DNA of 64,000 nucleotides, from positions 4,126,671 through 4,190,670 of the forward strand of contig NC_057004.1 of assembly GCF_000002595.2 (NCBI RefSeq), written 5' to 3'. Origin of the DNA: Chlamydomonas reinhardtii. Taxonomy: Eukaryota > Chlorophyta > Chlorophyceae > Chlamydomonadales > Chlamydomonadaceae. The notes under the pieces are model-generated. The model did not search any database. It saw only the letters and a program-made list of their open reading frames with translations, and had not been told where the DNA came from. Shown one piece after another: positions 12,601 through 38,943 of the stretch (the first letter of the stretch is position 1; the number at the start of each line of letters is the position of its first letter). The position numbers were made by a program, and so were the translations under genes.

Positions 12601-12752
12601 TGTACCTGACTGCGGCATTGTTCCCGGATACGCGAGAGCTTTACATCTGCCACGGGCCGGACGTTGACGAGACGAGGCTAGTAGAGGGGTTGTGGGACAG
12701 CCCGCTGGGGCAGGAGCTGTGGGTGCGCGAGGACATGGGCGTGGTGAGCTGA
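6655..12752 (+). CDS. Candidate tri-longin protein (CCZ1/HPS4/INTU-like)
   Basis: Exons: 6655-6741, 6894-7010, 7241-7303, 7674-7800, 7929-7951, 8339-8428, 8843-8973, 9180-9285, 9431-9692, 10264-10353, 10584-10884, 11117-11533, 11956-12190, 12429-12752; 790 residues. The N-terminus is MSAKHPSVHAAFIVSTDSQG, an acidic patch, LLYSYPRDAP, then LVHLEHGGTRMLLASAHLES and VMLVVALRQLVP. This resembles the first longin domain of the CCZ1/HPS4/INTU group, which forms Rab GEF or planar-polarity complexes. A second block (FRKHSCLMYRGLLLASDLHP) fits the second longin strand-turn. Later parts are separated by Gly/Ala-rich insertions. The last recognisable block is VLYLTAALFPDTRELYICHG. The 23-nt exon 7929-7951 was placed only because it restores phase. 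Family membership is inference from pattern; it could be another longin protein. Introns carry R1 and R2 repeats. Confidence 0.6.
9728..9980 (+). repeat. R1 dispersed repeat, two tandem copies in an intron
   Basis: Two copies of R1 lie in the intron 9693-10263. The first starts GTAGATACCAGCC about 35 bp after the donor and carries the 'subfamily II' tail (AAAAGAGCAAGGAGGAGAGC). The second, about 9896-9980, has the full form: TTGTAAGTACCTGCCCAAAC, then GAGCACAGG, then GTTGCAAGCGATAATACTT. Both point the same way. GGGGT runs separate them. Confidence 0.7.
10350..10386 (+). repeat. (GGGT)n tract at a 5' splice site
   Basis: About eight GGGT/GGTG units begin at the donor of the intron that starts at 10354. 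The tract could form a G-quadruplex in the pre-mRNA. Confidence 0.7.
11890..11921 (-). repeat. R2 dispersed repeat, copy 2 (reverse, intron)
   Basis: Reverse complement of R2: CCTTACGGGATTGGTT followed by CAACGTTAACCCCC. It lies about 35 bp before the acceptor of exon 11956-12190, so the G-rich terminus again faces the exon. About 30 bp upstream the sequence also shares a GGGTTACATTCATGAT motif (reverse) with 19183-19203. Confidence 0.6.
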
Positions 12753-13271
12753 GCGCTGCAGTACGCTGCCCTTGCCGTGTGCTTCTTTGCCCTGGGAGTT
12801 TGCTTGATGCCACATTGTAATGCAAGCGTTTGCTGTCACTTGTCAGTCTACGGAGTGCGTTAAGTAATTAGCGCGTGGCCTGGACTGCGAGCACGGTCGC
12901 ATGACGTTGTTGACGCACTTATGCCGCGCCGGGCCGGCCTACCTCAGCTAGGTACAGTTTGGATAAAAGTAGTTAGGGCGTATACTTTGTGCGACGGCGC
13001 TCCTCCTGCAGGTCTACTTTTTCCCCAGGCGTACGCAAGCTAGTATAATGGGGCTGCGACATGTGGCCTTTCGTATACAGTATTTGCCGTTGCGTGCTCA
13101 CCCGCGACTTAAGTGCCCCAGCTGTTACGCATACTATAACATAATACTCCATTGCACACAAGAAGCTCCGTTCTTTGACGCGGGCTTCCTTCCCACCTTT
13201 TAACCTGACTTGCCCAAGCTGTTTACTTGAAACTGGAAAACTACTGCTAAGCTGATAAGCTAATAGCCAGG
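12753..13271. other. 3' UTR and intergenic spacer with promoter of the His/Pro-rich gene
   Basis: About 520 bp, noticeably AT-richer than the coding DNA, between two genes on the same strand. It holds the poly(A) signal of the upstream gene and must hold the promoter and 5' UTR of the downstream one. No ORF of interest. Confidence 0.6.
12816..12820 (+). terminator. Poly(A) signal TGTAA of the tri-longin gene
   Basis: TGTAA, the usual poly(A) signal of chlorophycean algae, 63 bp after the stop codon. Confidence 0.65.
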
Positions 13272-14321
13272 ATGGCTCGCGCTCAACGCGCCCTTCCGCT
13301 CGCGCTGGTGGCGCTCCTCGCCAGCGCGTGGATGTGCCAGCTTGCCTGTGAGTCGTGTCGCGCAGGCTACCTGTGATCTGGACAGCTACATTTGTAGCTT
13401 CCGTTCCAATGCTGCAATCTTGGTATTGACGTCGCTCCCCACCCTCTGCAGGCGCCCAACTGTCGGACGAGAAGCGTGACGGTCCCAACCCCCACGATGG
13501 TCCCCATGGTGGCCCTCATGGTCCCCACGACGGCTCCCACGATGGGCCTCACCATGGACCTCACCAACCCCATGACGGTCCCCGCGACGGCCCTCACGGA
13601 CCCCATGGACCCCACCACGGCCCGGACGGCGAGTTCGATGGCCCCGGTCCCCACCCGCCGCCTCCCCACCCCTGGCTGCCGCCCTGGCTGGCCCACCTCG
13701 TGTGCCCCCCTCCTCCTCCTCCCTTCGGCCAGCCCCACCCCGACGCCGCCGACCTGGCCGCCCTCCCCCGCCCCGGATTTGAGGCAGCCACCGGCCCCTT
13801 CGTCGCCACCGCACTTGCTGCCGACTCCGCTGGTGCTGACGGAGGCGACCGCCCTCCGCACCCTCGCCCTCCTCCCCACCCGCCCCTGCCGCTGCCCGCC
13901 TGGATGACCGACATGCTGTGCGGTCCGCCGCCGCCGCCCCCCGGCGCTGGCGCTGAGGGCGGCATCAACGGCCCGCGCTCCGGTCACGGCTTTGGCGGAC
14001 CTGCTGACGATGAGCGCGCGGTGCCCTTTGGCGGCCCCGATGGCGGCGGCCCCCGCGGCGGCCCTGACAGCGGCTCTGACGGCGGCCCGCACGCGCCTAC
14101 ATGGTTCATGGGCTGGATGGATTGGCTCAGCGGCGGCCCCCCGCACCCCCGTGGCGACGGCCCCTGCCCGCGTGCTGGCGCCTTTGGTGCCGCCGGCGCT
14201 GACCCCAGGGCCATGTACGACGGCGAGGGGCTGATGCGCGACTTCGACATCCAGCACCCAGACGACGAAGTGGAGATGGAGGCGGCCATTGCGGCGGCGT
14301 TGGAAGCTGACATGGCGGCCC

Positions 14322-14353
<32 letters not shown>

Positions 14354-14512
14354 GTGCAACAGGTGGAGGCAGCGGCCGTGACGAAGGATATGGAGCAGCA
14401 GCAGGTGCTGCGTGTGGGTGGCAGGAGCGCGGACCCGCACGCAGGCCGCGCGGGCCGCGGCGCCATTGGGAGCACCAGCCGGCGCCGGGCGCTGCGTGCG
14501 GGCCGGCTTTGA
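13272..14512 (+). CDS. Secreted His/Pro/Gly/Asp-rich repeat protein, family unknown
   Basis: Exons 13272-13347 and 13452-14512; 378 residues. The first exon is a clean signal peptide (MARAQRALPLALVALLASAW) with likely cleavage near CQLACAQ. The mature N-terminus is a run of degenerate P-H-D-G-P-H-G units (about residues 35-85), so roughly every third or fourth residue is His, Asp or Pro. Pro-rich stretches follow (HPPPPHPWLPPW, PPHPRPPPHPPLPLP), then Gly/Asp-rich sequence, a short hydrophobic-aromatic block (WFMGWMDWLSGG), an acidic segment (HPDDEVEMEAAIAAALEADM), a ten-residue Gln run and a basic tail. I do not recognise the family. Composition suggests an extracellular or wall-associated, possibly hydroxylated and metal-binding protein; that is inference. 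A 357-aa ORF on the opposite strand is a compositional shadow. Confidence 0.78.
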
Positions 14513-14633
14513 TAGCTGCGGCTGCTTCCGTTCTCGCTCTGTACTGAGGGTATTTAATTCCTGTGGGAATGTCTGTTGGGTGCATATGACGGGGCTGTGA
14601 ATTTATACCTTGCATGCTGGCAGGGCCGCCCGG

Positions 14634-14638
14634 TGTAA
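14634..14638 (+). terminator. Poly(A) signal TGTAA of the His/Pro-rich gene
   Basis: TGTAA 122 bp after the stop codon at 14512. Confidence 0.65.
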
Positions 14639-16223
14639 CATTACAACGCTTTTTCGTCCTTCATGATGTGTGAAAATGTGCTGGGTGCAGGATTGTTCGT
14701 TCAGTGGCAGGACTCGCGCGGGTGGTCAAACCTGTGGTGTGCAAATGGGTCACACATACTCGTGTGTGAGAGCATCGGTAGATAGGGACTGGATGAGATG
14801 CTGAGCTCATGAACATGTTTGATGGTCACATGCCGGCCACCAGGGGACCACAGCCATATCGTAAATACTGACAACCTCAGACCTCGCATGGACAGATGAA
14901 TGCAATGTGGTGACAGAGACAAGACAGGGTTTCTTGTGTGTGTTTCGAGCACGAGTTCGTGCATGCTTGGAGGGTCAGCCATGGGGCCCATTATGCCCTG
15001 TGTAATACACATCTGACGCTGTTTCGACTCTGGCCCCTCGTGATGCCGCTGCAACAGTCTGCGGACCGAAACTTGGGCTAACCGGCGGGTCGGGTGCGTC
15101 CCTATCAATCAGCCGGGTGAGCGCAGTGCCATCTATACCGCCAGCCGTGGCACTTCCGGCTTTCGACATCATGTGCGCACATTCATTCCGGCACGCGGGA
15201 CCCCACAGCAGGCTCACACGTGCATTCACGCCTGGCCACAACCCGGATCTCATCTACTGCTACAGAGCGTCAACGTCAAAGACGCCCCTGACCAGGATAG
15301 GAGTTGTTGGTTGCCATGCGTCCCGAGCCCCTGCTGTTCCCTTGAATCCCCGTCGCCACGCGGCGCAACATAACCAGGGACCGGGTGTGATTGTGTGAGG
15401 TGTGGATGTGTGTGGGAGGAAGGCGTGACAGCGCGCAAGTCCCCCATACCCATAGGAAAGCCCCAGCTCGTCATCAAGTCCTTTTATGGCGTTTCCTGCT
15501 GCTACAATGTCCGGTACAGCATCCGCGGCCTTTATAGGTTCTCCTGGTCTTGGGGCTAGCGGAACCCTCGGGCTCCCCCCGCAGTCCAGGCGCTGCGCCC
15601 CACCCGCACGGAGCGGTCACACGGGACCGCCTTCGCCCAATGCGTTGGCGACACTTGGTGTCAGTTCGCGGGGTGTATGGGACTATCGGCCGCCGAAGCG
15701 GCCTCCCCTCGTCCCTCCCAAATCTGGGAACCGGCGGGAATCACACTTTCTTCAGCCGGCATCGCCGGCAACACGGGTGCTACGACTGCGAACCTGCAAG
15801 ATATTGCAAAAGTGCTACGGCCAGCCAGGCAACCTCGTGAGGCGACCTCTTGAACGATAAATTTGAGCGAGTCGACAGGCCACAGCCATCTGAACACTCA
15901 CACCTACATGATCCCCACAGTTTCCGCCATCTCACCCGCCGTCCAAGCAAGGTTTCAGCCTTGCCCAGGAAAGCTCGCTCGCTGTCACTTGTCCACACTA
16001 GTTGCGGCTTCAGCAATTGGCTCGTCACCCCTAGACAAGAACGAGCCTCCGCCCGCCCGCCCGCCCTGCCCGCCATGTGCATTCCCCTCTCCATGACGCA
16101 GCAGCTTCCACAGCCGCCGCACCCCCACATAAAGACTACCGGCTTCCTCACTACTTCATCATCCATTTCTGATCGCCAATCACACGCGCGCATTATGCAC
16201 ACTCCAGTCGTTACTACACTGCA
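14639..16223. other. Intergenic stretch, no gene recognised
   Basis: About 1.6 kb between convergent genes. ORFs on either strand (largest about 15486-15860 and 15780-16202) have no recognisable domain, signal or consistent codon bias. It probably contains the TARBP1 3' UTR. No RNA gene recognised. Confidence 0.5.
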
Positions 16224-31444
<15,221 letters not shown>

Positions 31445-31929
31445 CCTGGTTATGTGTCGTTGCCGCGACGGTCCAAGTTGCAAATGCAATCAAGGCGGCG
31501 CGCCGTTTACAGGCGCCGTGATAAGCACATTAGTTTTACTTGCAGGTGTAATAGGTCGATGCAATTTCGGGTTGGGCAATTCCTCGACCCGGTTTTGGCA
31601 CGCCCATCGCGTAGAACTTGACCGGCCCACAACTCGCAGCAACGTATGGATGCGCTACCAGTAGACTGAATTACCGCGTCTTTCATTTATGACTTCATTC
31701 CTCTGAGCTTGATAACGTTGCTGGTCTTTGACTCGAGCTGTCATAGGTGTCTTCACTCAATTCCCGCTGTTTTATTTTCACCGAGACCCCAGCGATGACG
31801 ATGAGGATACCAAAATAATGAAATAGCAGTGAACACCACGGTCAGCCCTGCGCTTTCGTCGAGGGCGTCCGCTTCAGTCGACTGCTTCCAGAATGCCCTG
31901 ACCATAGCCATTAAGCACTCAAATATCAA
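31445..31929. promoter_or_regulatory. Putative bidirectional promoter, TARBP1 / coiled-coil gene
   Basis: 485 bp between divergent start codons (31444 minus, 31930 plus), clearly AT-richer than either gene. It must hold both 5' UTRs. No individual element assigned. Confidence 0.5.
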
Positions 31930-34900
31930 ATGGTGAACACTAGCACAGACTATATCATTGTCCCTTGCGACTATGAGCAGCTTTTATTCAGCGGTTATGA
32001 GGCACAGCTGCAGGCTGTGCAGCGCGCCGCATCGCAGGCGGGCGAGGCACAGCTGGACAAGCATGAAAAGGTAGCATGTCTGTTGTGTCGGGTTGAGTCC
32101 TAGTTGCACCGCTGCGGGAATCCCAGAGCTGATGCTGGAGATGCCTGCGGCTGACAGGCCTTCGCTGTTAAGGACTTGGAGCTAGCGGCCGCCCGTGAGG
32201 AGAGCAGCAAGGTCAAGCAGGAGAACCTGGCATGGCGCAAGAAGGCCGTGCTGTACAAGATGAGACTGGCCAGCGCGGAGGAGACGGTCCAGATGGTGCA
32301 GAGCAACCTGGAGGTTAACACGGGCGTCGTCAAGGGGTTGATCGAGGAACGCGAGCAGCTGCTGCTGGACAAGCAGACGCTGCGAGCCCAGGTGGAGGCC
32401 CTGGCGGCCATGGTGCAGGGCAAGCACCGTGAGACCGTGGCACAGAAGGTAAGCTTGGGGGGCCGGGCTGGGTCACGAGCCGAGTCGGGTTACGACCGTT
32501 GTGCATGGGCTCGCCTCTCTGCGACGGCGTGACCCGCTACCCCACCCGTTGCCCAAAACATTCTTCCCCAACAGGGCAAGCTGGCCAGCAGCAGCGCGGA
32601 GACGCAGCAACTGCACAGCCAGCTGGCGGAGTCGCGCGAGCTGGTGGAGCTGCTCACGCAGCAGCTGGCGGGCGAGCGCGCGGCGCTGGAGGCGGAGCGC
32701 GGGCGCACCGCGGAGCTGTCGCAGCAGCTGTCGGCGGAGCAGGAGCAGGTGCGGGCGCACCTGTCCACCTGCGCCACGCTGCGGGCGGACTGCAGCCAGC
32801 TGCGGGCGGACCTGGTGGACGAGCAGGGCCAGCGCGAGGCGGCGGAGACGCAGGTGGGCAAGCTGCACAGTCAACTGGCGCTGCGCACGACGGAGCTGGA
32901 GGCGGCGGAGCAGCGGCTGACGCGGCACTTGCTGGGCACGGCGGCGCGGGATGAGCAGCTGGTGCAGGAGTCGCAGCGGCTCAAGGAGGCGGACGAGGCG
33001 CTCATCGGGGAGCTGCGCCACTGCATCGACCAGCTCAAGGAGCGGCTGGCGGAGGCCAGGTATGGTGTAAGAGCGCGTGCGGCACTGGGGCGTTGCAGTG
33101 GGCGGACGTGTATCGATGAGCCTTGTGCGGGTTCACTAGCGCCATGCACCCGTAAAGAAGGGCTTCACAGTGAGGGGTTGGCCATGGTGCAAACCTGCAG
33201 GCGGGACGCGAGCGAGGAGCTGCGGCGCCAGCAGGCTAAGCTGGAGCGCGAGACGGCGCAGCGGGAGCGGCTGGAGCTGGAGGCGCAGCAGTACCGGGAG
33301 CAGTTGCGGCAGCATGAGGACAGCCACAGCGCGGCCGTCACGCAGCTGCGGCGCCAGGTGCGTGAGGAAGGAACCGAAAGCGTGCTTGAAGCGGGGAGGG
33401 CGTGGGGTTGCAGCCCAGTGCGGCTAGCTGAGTCGATCGATCTGCCGGCCCAGTGTCATGTGGGCGGCGGTCACGCGGGGGTGCTCCTGTGCTACCGTCG
33501 CTGTGCTTGCAGGTGACGGAGCTGTCGGGCGAGGTGGCGGTGCTGCAGGAGAAGCTCAACGCGTCGGAGAAGAAGGTGCGGTGGGCAGAACACAGCTACT
33601 TGTTAGTATGTCGGGCCTTACCTCGACTCAATATGTGCTCAGTGTCTCCGCACATGTAAACACGAATGCTCGCAACCTACAGGCCACCGCGCGGGCGCAG
33701 CAGGCGACTGAGCTTGAGGCGGCCCTGGAGCGCAGCCGGCAGCAGATGGGCCAGCAGGTCAGCAGCAAGGACGCCACGGTGGGGGCACTGCAGGCACAGC
33801 TGGAGCAGGAGCGGCGCAAGCTGGCGCTCAAGGAGAGCGAGCTGGCGGACGCGGCGTCGGCGCATGCCCGCCAAGTGGAGGCGCTGCAGCGGCGGCTGGA
33901 GGAGCAGGACCGGCTCAGCCAGGAGCAGGAGGCGCGGCTGCGGCAGCAGGTGCGGTGCGGCTTGCGCGGCGCGGCTTTTTGTGGGTTGTGGGGTGGGCTG
34001 CTCGGGAGGCGCACAATGTACGACAAACATGGCTGCCAGCTCATGACGGACGGCGTGTGCAGGGAAAGGCATGTTTTATAAAAATGGACGATGTGTGTGC
34101 CTGCCTGGCACTGTGGTGGTATGCAGGTGGCACAAGTCGGCGGCTCGCAGTCGCAGCTGCAGGCTCAGCTGCAGGAGCTGCACAGCTCGCTGTCGCAACG
34201 GGACGATCGGCTGCGGCAGCTGCAGCGCTCGCACGCGGCGGAGGTGGCGCGGTTGGAGGGGCGGGTGCGGCAGCTGGAGCGGGAGGTGGCGGCGGCGGCA
34301 GCAGTTCCGCGCAGCCCGACCGAGCTACCCGCGCACCAGGTGCGTGACCTAACACAAACACTTGCCACGTTGAAATGTGGGCAAGCTTGCGTGTGTAACT
34401 ATCAGCTAAATCTCATGGTCCTGTCCCTCCTGCGCTATGTGGCTGTGTGCAGGTCCGGACCGCTGAAGCCGCGGTGGACAAGCTGGTCGGCACGCTCTTG
34501 GGCAAGGGGCCAAGGCCGGGCATAGCTGGCCTGCTGGACGACGACGAGGAGGAGGACGAGGAGGACCGGGGGCCGTCTGCGGGCCTCATCCTGACCATGT
34601 GAGTGGCGCCGTGTGCTGCAGTGGGCCCTTGGCTCGGTTGTGGGCCCATGTGACCATGTCAATCCGCTGTTTCCAGCTGGTGGACATGTGCTGTGTGTGA
34701 ATGGGGTCAACGTGCGCTGCCGGTACTCACACAGGTCGCAACAGCAGCTGCAAGCAGCAGGCGTCGCCGTACAGGCGCCGGCGGCACCAGCCAACGCAGA
34801 TGCTGGGGCGTCGGCTGGAGACAGGCCAGGGCCCAGCGGCAGCAGGGCGGCAGGCGGCGCCAGCGGCAGTCAGGCAGGGCCCAGTGGCAAGGGTGCGGAC

Positions 34901-36807
34901 GCGGCAGACAAAGCCAAACCCCAGGCAGCCGGCAAGCGGGCGCACGAGCCAGCGGCGGCTGGGGAGGAGCGACCGGCAGGCAGAGGCCGTGCTCGAAAAG
35001 CTGCCAAGGGCTCGGATGCAGCAGCGGCAGGCCCTGCTGCAGCCGCCAAGGCGGCCGCGGCTGCGCCCGTGCCTGAAGACGACATCATGGAGGAGCGGGA
35101 GAACGAGCAGCCGGCGGAGGTGGGTCCATGGTCAGGGCGCTTCCACCGCGAGTGCCTTATGGGCTGCATATGACCCTGTGCTGCCTGGCTGCTTTTTGCT
35201 GAGCTACGCGCCCTGTTGTTCCCATCTGTGCGCAGCTTCCATCTGCGGCTGTGGGTGCACCGGAGCAGGGCGGGCGTGGCGGCAGCCGGCGGCGGGCGGC
35301 GCAGTCGGGTCAGGCCAAGGCCAAAGCCATGGCGGCCGCTCTGGCAGACGACTCGGACGTCGAGACCGCCGCCGCCGAGACGCCAGGCTACGAGCTGAAG
35401 GCCAACAAGGGCAGGGGCAAGAAGCAGGGTGCGGCAGAGGTGGTAGCCGATAGGGATGGGGCAGCAGCGGCGGCTGGGCCATCGCCGACGTTGGCGCCGG
35501 TAGCAGACGATGAGGATGCTGGCGGCGGCGCAGCGGAGGCGGAGGCTGTACCGGCGGCGGCCCCGAAGCCTCGCAGCAAGGCGGCTAAGAACGCCAAGAA
35601 CGCAAGGAGCGCAGCGCAGGAGCAGGCAGCCGCGGAGCCCCAGCAGGTGGCGGCGGCGGCTGGTGGGTCTGCGGCCGGACCCTCCGGCTCAAATGCAGCT
35701 GGGCGTGCGGCGCAGGAGCGGGAGGCACCAGCCGCAATGCCGCCGCCAAGGGCCGCGCCCGGGCGGCAGCGCGGCGGAGCAGCAGCGGTCGCCGCGGCAG
35801 CCGCGGCCGCAGACCCTGTTGCACACGGCGACGTCGATTTGGACATGGTACCCGCCACACAGGATGCTGAGCTGGGCGCGTCGCAGCAGCCCACACAGGC
35901 GCTGGGCTCGCAGCCGCCCACGCAACCACAGCCTGCGGGGGCGAAGACGGCAGCTGCGGCGTCAGGGGCAGGGGCGGCTGGTGTGCTGCCGCCGCCGCAG
36001 CATCCCCACCCGCATCATGGCTTCCCGCTGCACGGCGCGGGGGCCGGTGGGCCCACCAGCAGCCAGGTCAGCATCTTCAGCCAGGGCCTAATCAAGTATG
36101 AGCCGCTCATGGCCAAGAACCCGCTGGCGGCGATTAATCCCAGGTGGGGGCAGGCTGGTGGGGCAGGCGTGTGGGACGCTGGGGCGGAATGGGTGCTGCA
36201 GGGCTGCTGTGGAGAAAGGGGATAACACGGCGCACCGCGCCGGTCCTGGCTTGAGTACCTCGCACGCGCTTCACACAATCCCTCCACGCCACACCGCTCC
36301 ACTCCAACTCGTGCGTCTCCTCCAATCTTCCAACTCGCTTACACACGTATCCCTCCCTAGGGTTGTGGAGCAGGCCAAGAACCGCATGCGCCTCGTGCCC
36401 TACACGGCGCTGCAGCAGACCAAGCCCGGGGCCAAGTTCGTGCCGCCCAGGTGCGGCAGCCCGCGGTGGCAGCAGTGCCCTTGGCCTTACCAGCGCCCCC
36501 GCACCGCTTCGCATCCGCACCAGCAGCACCGCTAAAGCATCATCACGACACAGACCGTCCTTAGTCCAACGACTAGGGCTCGTCTAAGTCGTCGCCCATG
36601 ATGTGCTCTGCCCTCTGCAGCGTGCTCAAGGCGCCTCCGGGTCAGGCGGCGGGCGCCAAGCGGCCGCTGCCGCCCGTGACCCAGGGCCAGATGGCGGCGG
36701 CGGCCGGGCCCGCGATGATGCCCGGCGACGTCATGCCTCCGGAGCTACTGCTGCGCAGCCTGCAGCAGCAGCAGCAGCCGTCCAAGCTCGGCAAGACAGC
36801 GCGGTAG
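31930..36807 (+). CDS. Long coiled-coil protein with disordered C-terminal half, family unknown
   Basis: Exons: 31930-32070, 32173-32448, 32575-33059, 33201-33357, 33513-33575, 33683-33949, 34127-34339, 34453-34598, 34735-35119, 35236-36143, 36361-36450, 36621-36807; 1105 residues, all in phase. Start: MVNTSTDYIIVPCDYEQLLF. Residues about 48-534 are almost continuous heptad-like Leu/Glu/Gln/Arg sequence (for example ESRELVELLTQQLAGERAAL), a long coiled coil. An acidic patch (LLDDDEEEDEEDRGP) follows at about 560, then Ala/Gly/Lys-rich disordered sequence with basic clusters. A short ordered-looking block, FSQGLIKYEPLMAKNPLAAI then RVVEQAKNRMRLVPYTALQQ, is near residues 975-1035. I do not recognise a family. 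Size and layout would suit a structural, cytoskeletal, centrosomal or nuclear-envelope protein, but nothing decides this. Confidence 0.8.
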
Positions 36808-36822
36808 CGCCAGCGCTGTGCA

Positions 36823-36827
36823 TGTAA
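36823..36827 (+). terminator. Candidate poly(A) signal TGTAA of the coiled-coil gene
   Basis: TGTAA 16 bp after the stop, unusually close. A second TGTAA at 37015-37019 is at a more usual distance, so either could be used. Confidence 0.4.
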
Positions 36828-37131
36828 CACATGACACCGTACACACACCAAGCAGCATGACCGGGACCACGCTTGGCACGTAACAATCATGCGAACGTGG
36901 CTGGGTGACTGCATACGGTACACGGCAGCGTCATTGCTCTGCAGCAGGGCACACTTCCACTCGGTGGCATGACGCAAGAGGGTGTGACCAAATGACGGAC
37001 ACTGGCATGCGAATTGTAATCTACACTGACGGCGCCTTTCATGCACTGTCTACCTCCTGGGGCCCTCGTCATCGCCCACCGTGGCCAACCAGGGGAGGGC
37101 CAATCACTTCTGAGTCCAGAGCAGCGACACC

Positions 37132-37171
<40 letters not shown>

Positions 37172-37336
37172 GGGAGTGTCTGCCTGATTATGCCTGCCCG
37201 GGTAAACGCCATAAGCGGTACACAAACTAGGTGGTGCCTCAACACGTAGTACCGGTATCATATTGCGGATCCTTCCTCATCTCCCTCTCTCCTCACACAC
37301 ACACACCCCAAAAGCTGGGACCGCGTGTGCCGGCCG
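36828..37336. other. 3' UTR/intergenic stretch with (CA)n tract
   Basis: About 510 bp between convergent genes. It includes a (CA)n run at about 37134-37167. No ORF of interest; probably both 3' UTRs. Confidence 0.6.
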
Positions 37337-38585
37337 TCAGTCCTGGTGCATCCACAGGTGGTCGTCCAGGCGCTGCGGCTCCTTGCCCAGCACTCGGTCC
37401 ACCAGCCGCCCGCCCCGGTAGAAGTGGAAGGAGGGACTGTACTTGACACCCTGGGAAGGGGGGGGGGGAGGAAGGGGCAAGTGGAGGATGGAGGGGAGAC
37501 GGAATGGAGCCGTGCGTGCAATGCACATGGGTGCTAAACCCCCCTGCTCACCCGGATGGCGTGCTTCAGCGTGTCGACCTGCGCCACCGCGTACTTGACC
37601 TGGGTGTGCTGCGGGGGCCAGGCAGGAGCGGTCGGGTAGTGAAGCTAGTGCTGTACCTGGGTAGCTGGGTGGGTGCTGGTGGCGCACGCCGTACACGATG
37701 GCGCCGGCGAGGTACGGTGCCTCGATACGATATGGTACTGGCAATACTGGCACGTCACGGTGCCATGCGCATCAAAGGCGGGTCTCGGGTTGAACCCGCC
37801 CTCCAGACTCCCAACCCAGGTGCTGCACACTGAAGTACGAGGAACTGCAAACGCTGAGCGCTGACCTTCTTGCTAAGCTTGTACCACGTGGGGAAGAACT
37901 CAGCGCATTTCGTGCACCTGTGAGACAGGGAGTTGAGTGCGGGTTGCGATTTCGTGCGCCCATGGCAGTGTTGCTCCGAGCCGTGGCTTAGTGGCCCTGG
38001 ACCCCTCCCAAACGGCAGCAAGCGGCCTCACCATGATGCACCGAATTGGACCACGGCCTGTGGTTAAGGTGGCAAAGGGCGGGGCTAGTGGTGTTGGCGC
38101 CGTGGCATGAATCAGTAGTGCCTACCACACAAAGTGCATGGACGCTGCCTCCCTCCACGAACATAGGCTGCTGTATACCTGCTCCCAGGCCCCCCAACCC
38201 AGCCGCCAGCTCCGCACCGTGTTGGACTTGTTTTCCCTGAGGAAGGTGAAGAACTCGTCGTCGGTGCGCAGACCCGCCATGTGCGCGGAGATCATGGCCG
38301 GCTTGTCCTTTGGCTGGGGCTGGGCGGGGCGGAGGGAAGGAGCGGTGGGGGATGAGCTCAGCGCGCAATCAGCCTAGCCCTTGATTGTCCTGGAAGTGGG
38401 TACACGCCCGCCCCACGACTGAGCCCAGCCCCAGACCCTGCTGGACGCCTCAAGAGCCTGTGCTGCAACCCCACTGTGTGTGAGGTCCCCGTGTGCACCT
38501 GCAGGATGATGCCATCCGCGTCCATGGTGGACGTGGGCGGCGCCAGGGGCCTGGTCGGCCAGCTGTAGGCGGGGTCGCTCGCCAT
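37337..38585 (-). CDS. Thioredoxin-like protein with WCTKC active site
   Basis: Exons in transcript order: 38585-38499, 38313-38179, 38057-38032, 37917-37866, 37608-37552, 37450-37337; 156 residues, all in phase. An N-terminal extension of about 75 residues (MASDPAYSWPTRPLAPPTST, then a helical segment containing DDEFFTFLREN) precedes a thioredoxin fold. The fold shows beta strand AVVQFGASW, the redox site W83-C-T-K-C87, a helix, the strand VKYAVAQVDT, the cis-Pro loop YSPSFHFY and a closing helix. Both active-site Cys are present but the usual G-P between them is T-K, which in this family shifts redox potential or partner choice. No clear transit peptide, so a cytosolic place is the simpler guess. 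It is head-to-head with the SPRY gene. The substrate cannot be read from sequence. Confidence 0.85.
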
Positions 38586-38943
38586 GCGTCCCCGACGAGC
38601 GCCCGCTTGCCTGTCAAGCTAATTGCGAGGTGCCCGCATACAGTGATACGCGCGTAATGGTCGCGTACGGGTAAACTAGCGCGGTGCTCAGTCCAACTCG
38701 TTTGCGCACGTATTGCCTTCGGGGTTTTCGCGTAGTCTGAATTTCTGTATTTTTGATATAAATGTAACGTATGATTGTCTGCAAAGAGCTTGCGCTATAG
38801 CGCCGGCGCCAGGTTCTGGATTTTGGTCGAGTTCCATCTCCATCATTATTAACCTATGATGCAATGTACAGTATAATAGGTGCATGTTAAACCATTAAAC
38901 ACGTACACATAGTTTCAAGCCGCTTGCCTGGACCACCTGAAGA
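38586..38943. promoter_or_regulatory. Putative bidirectional promoter, thioredoxin-like / SPRY genes
   Basis: 358 bp between divergent start codons. It is AT-rich compared with its surroundings (for example 38740-38900 with several AT-only runs). Confidence 0.5.

Noticed and set aside
13367-14440. 357-aa minus-strand ORF opposite the His/Pro-rich gene
   Set aside because: Shadow of GC-rich codons; no domain, and the plus strand has a signal peptide, a phase-correct intron and a poly(A) signal.
14700-15900. Possible small genes in the spacer left of TARBP1
   Set aside because: ORFs of 90-150 codons overlap on both strands with no domain, signal or phase-consistent splice sites.
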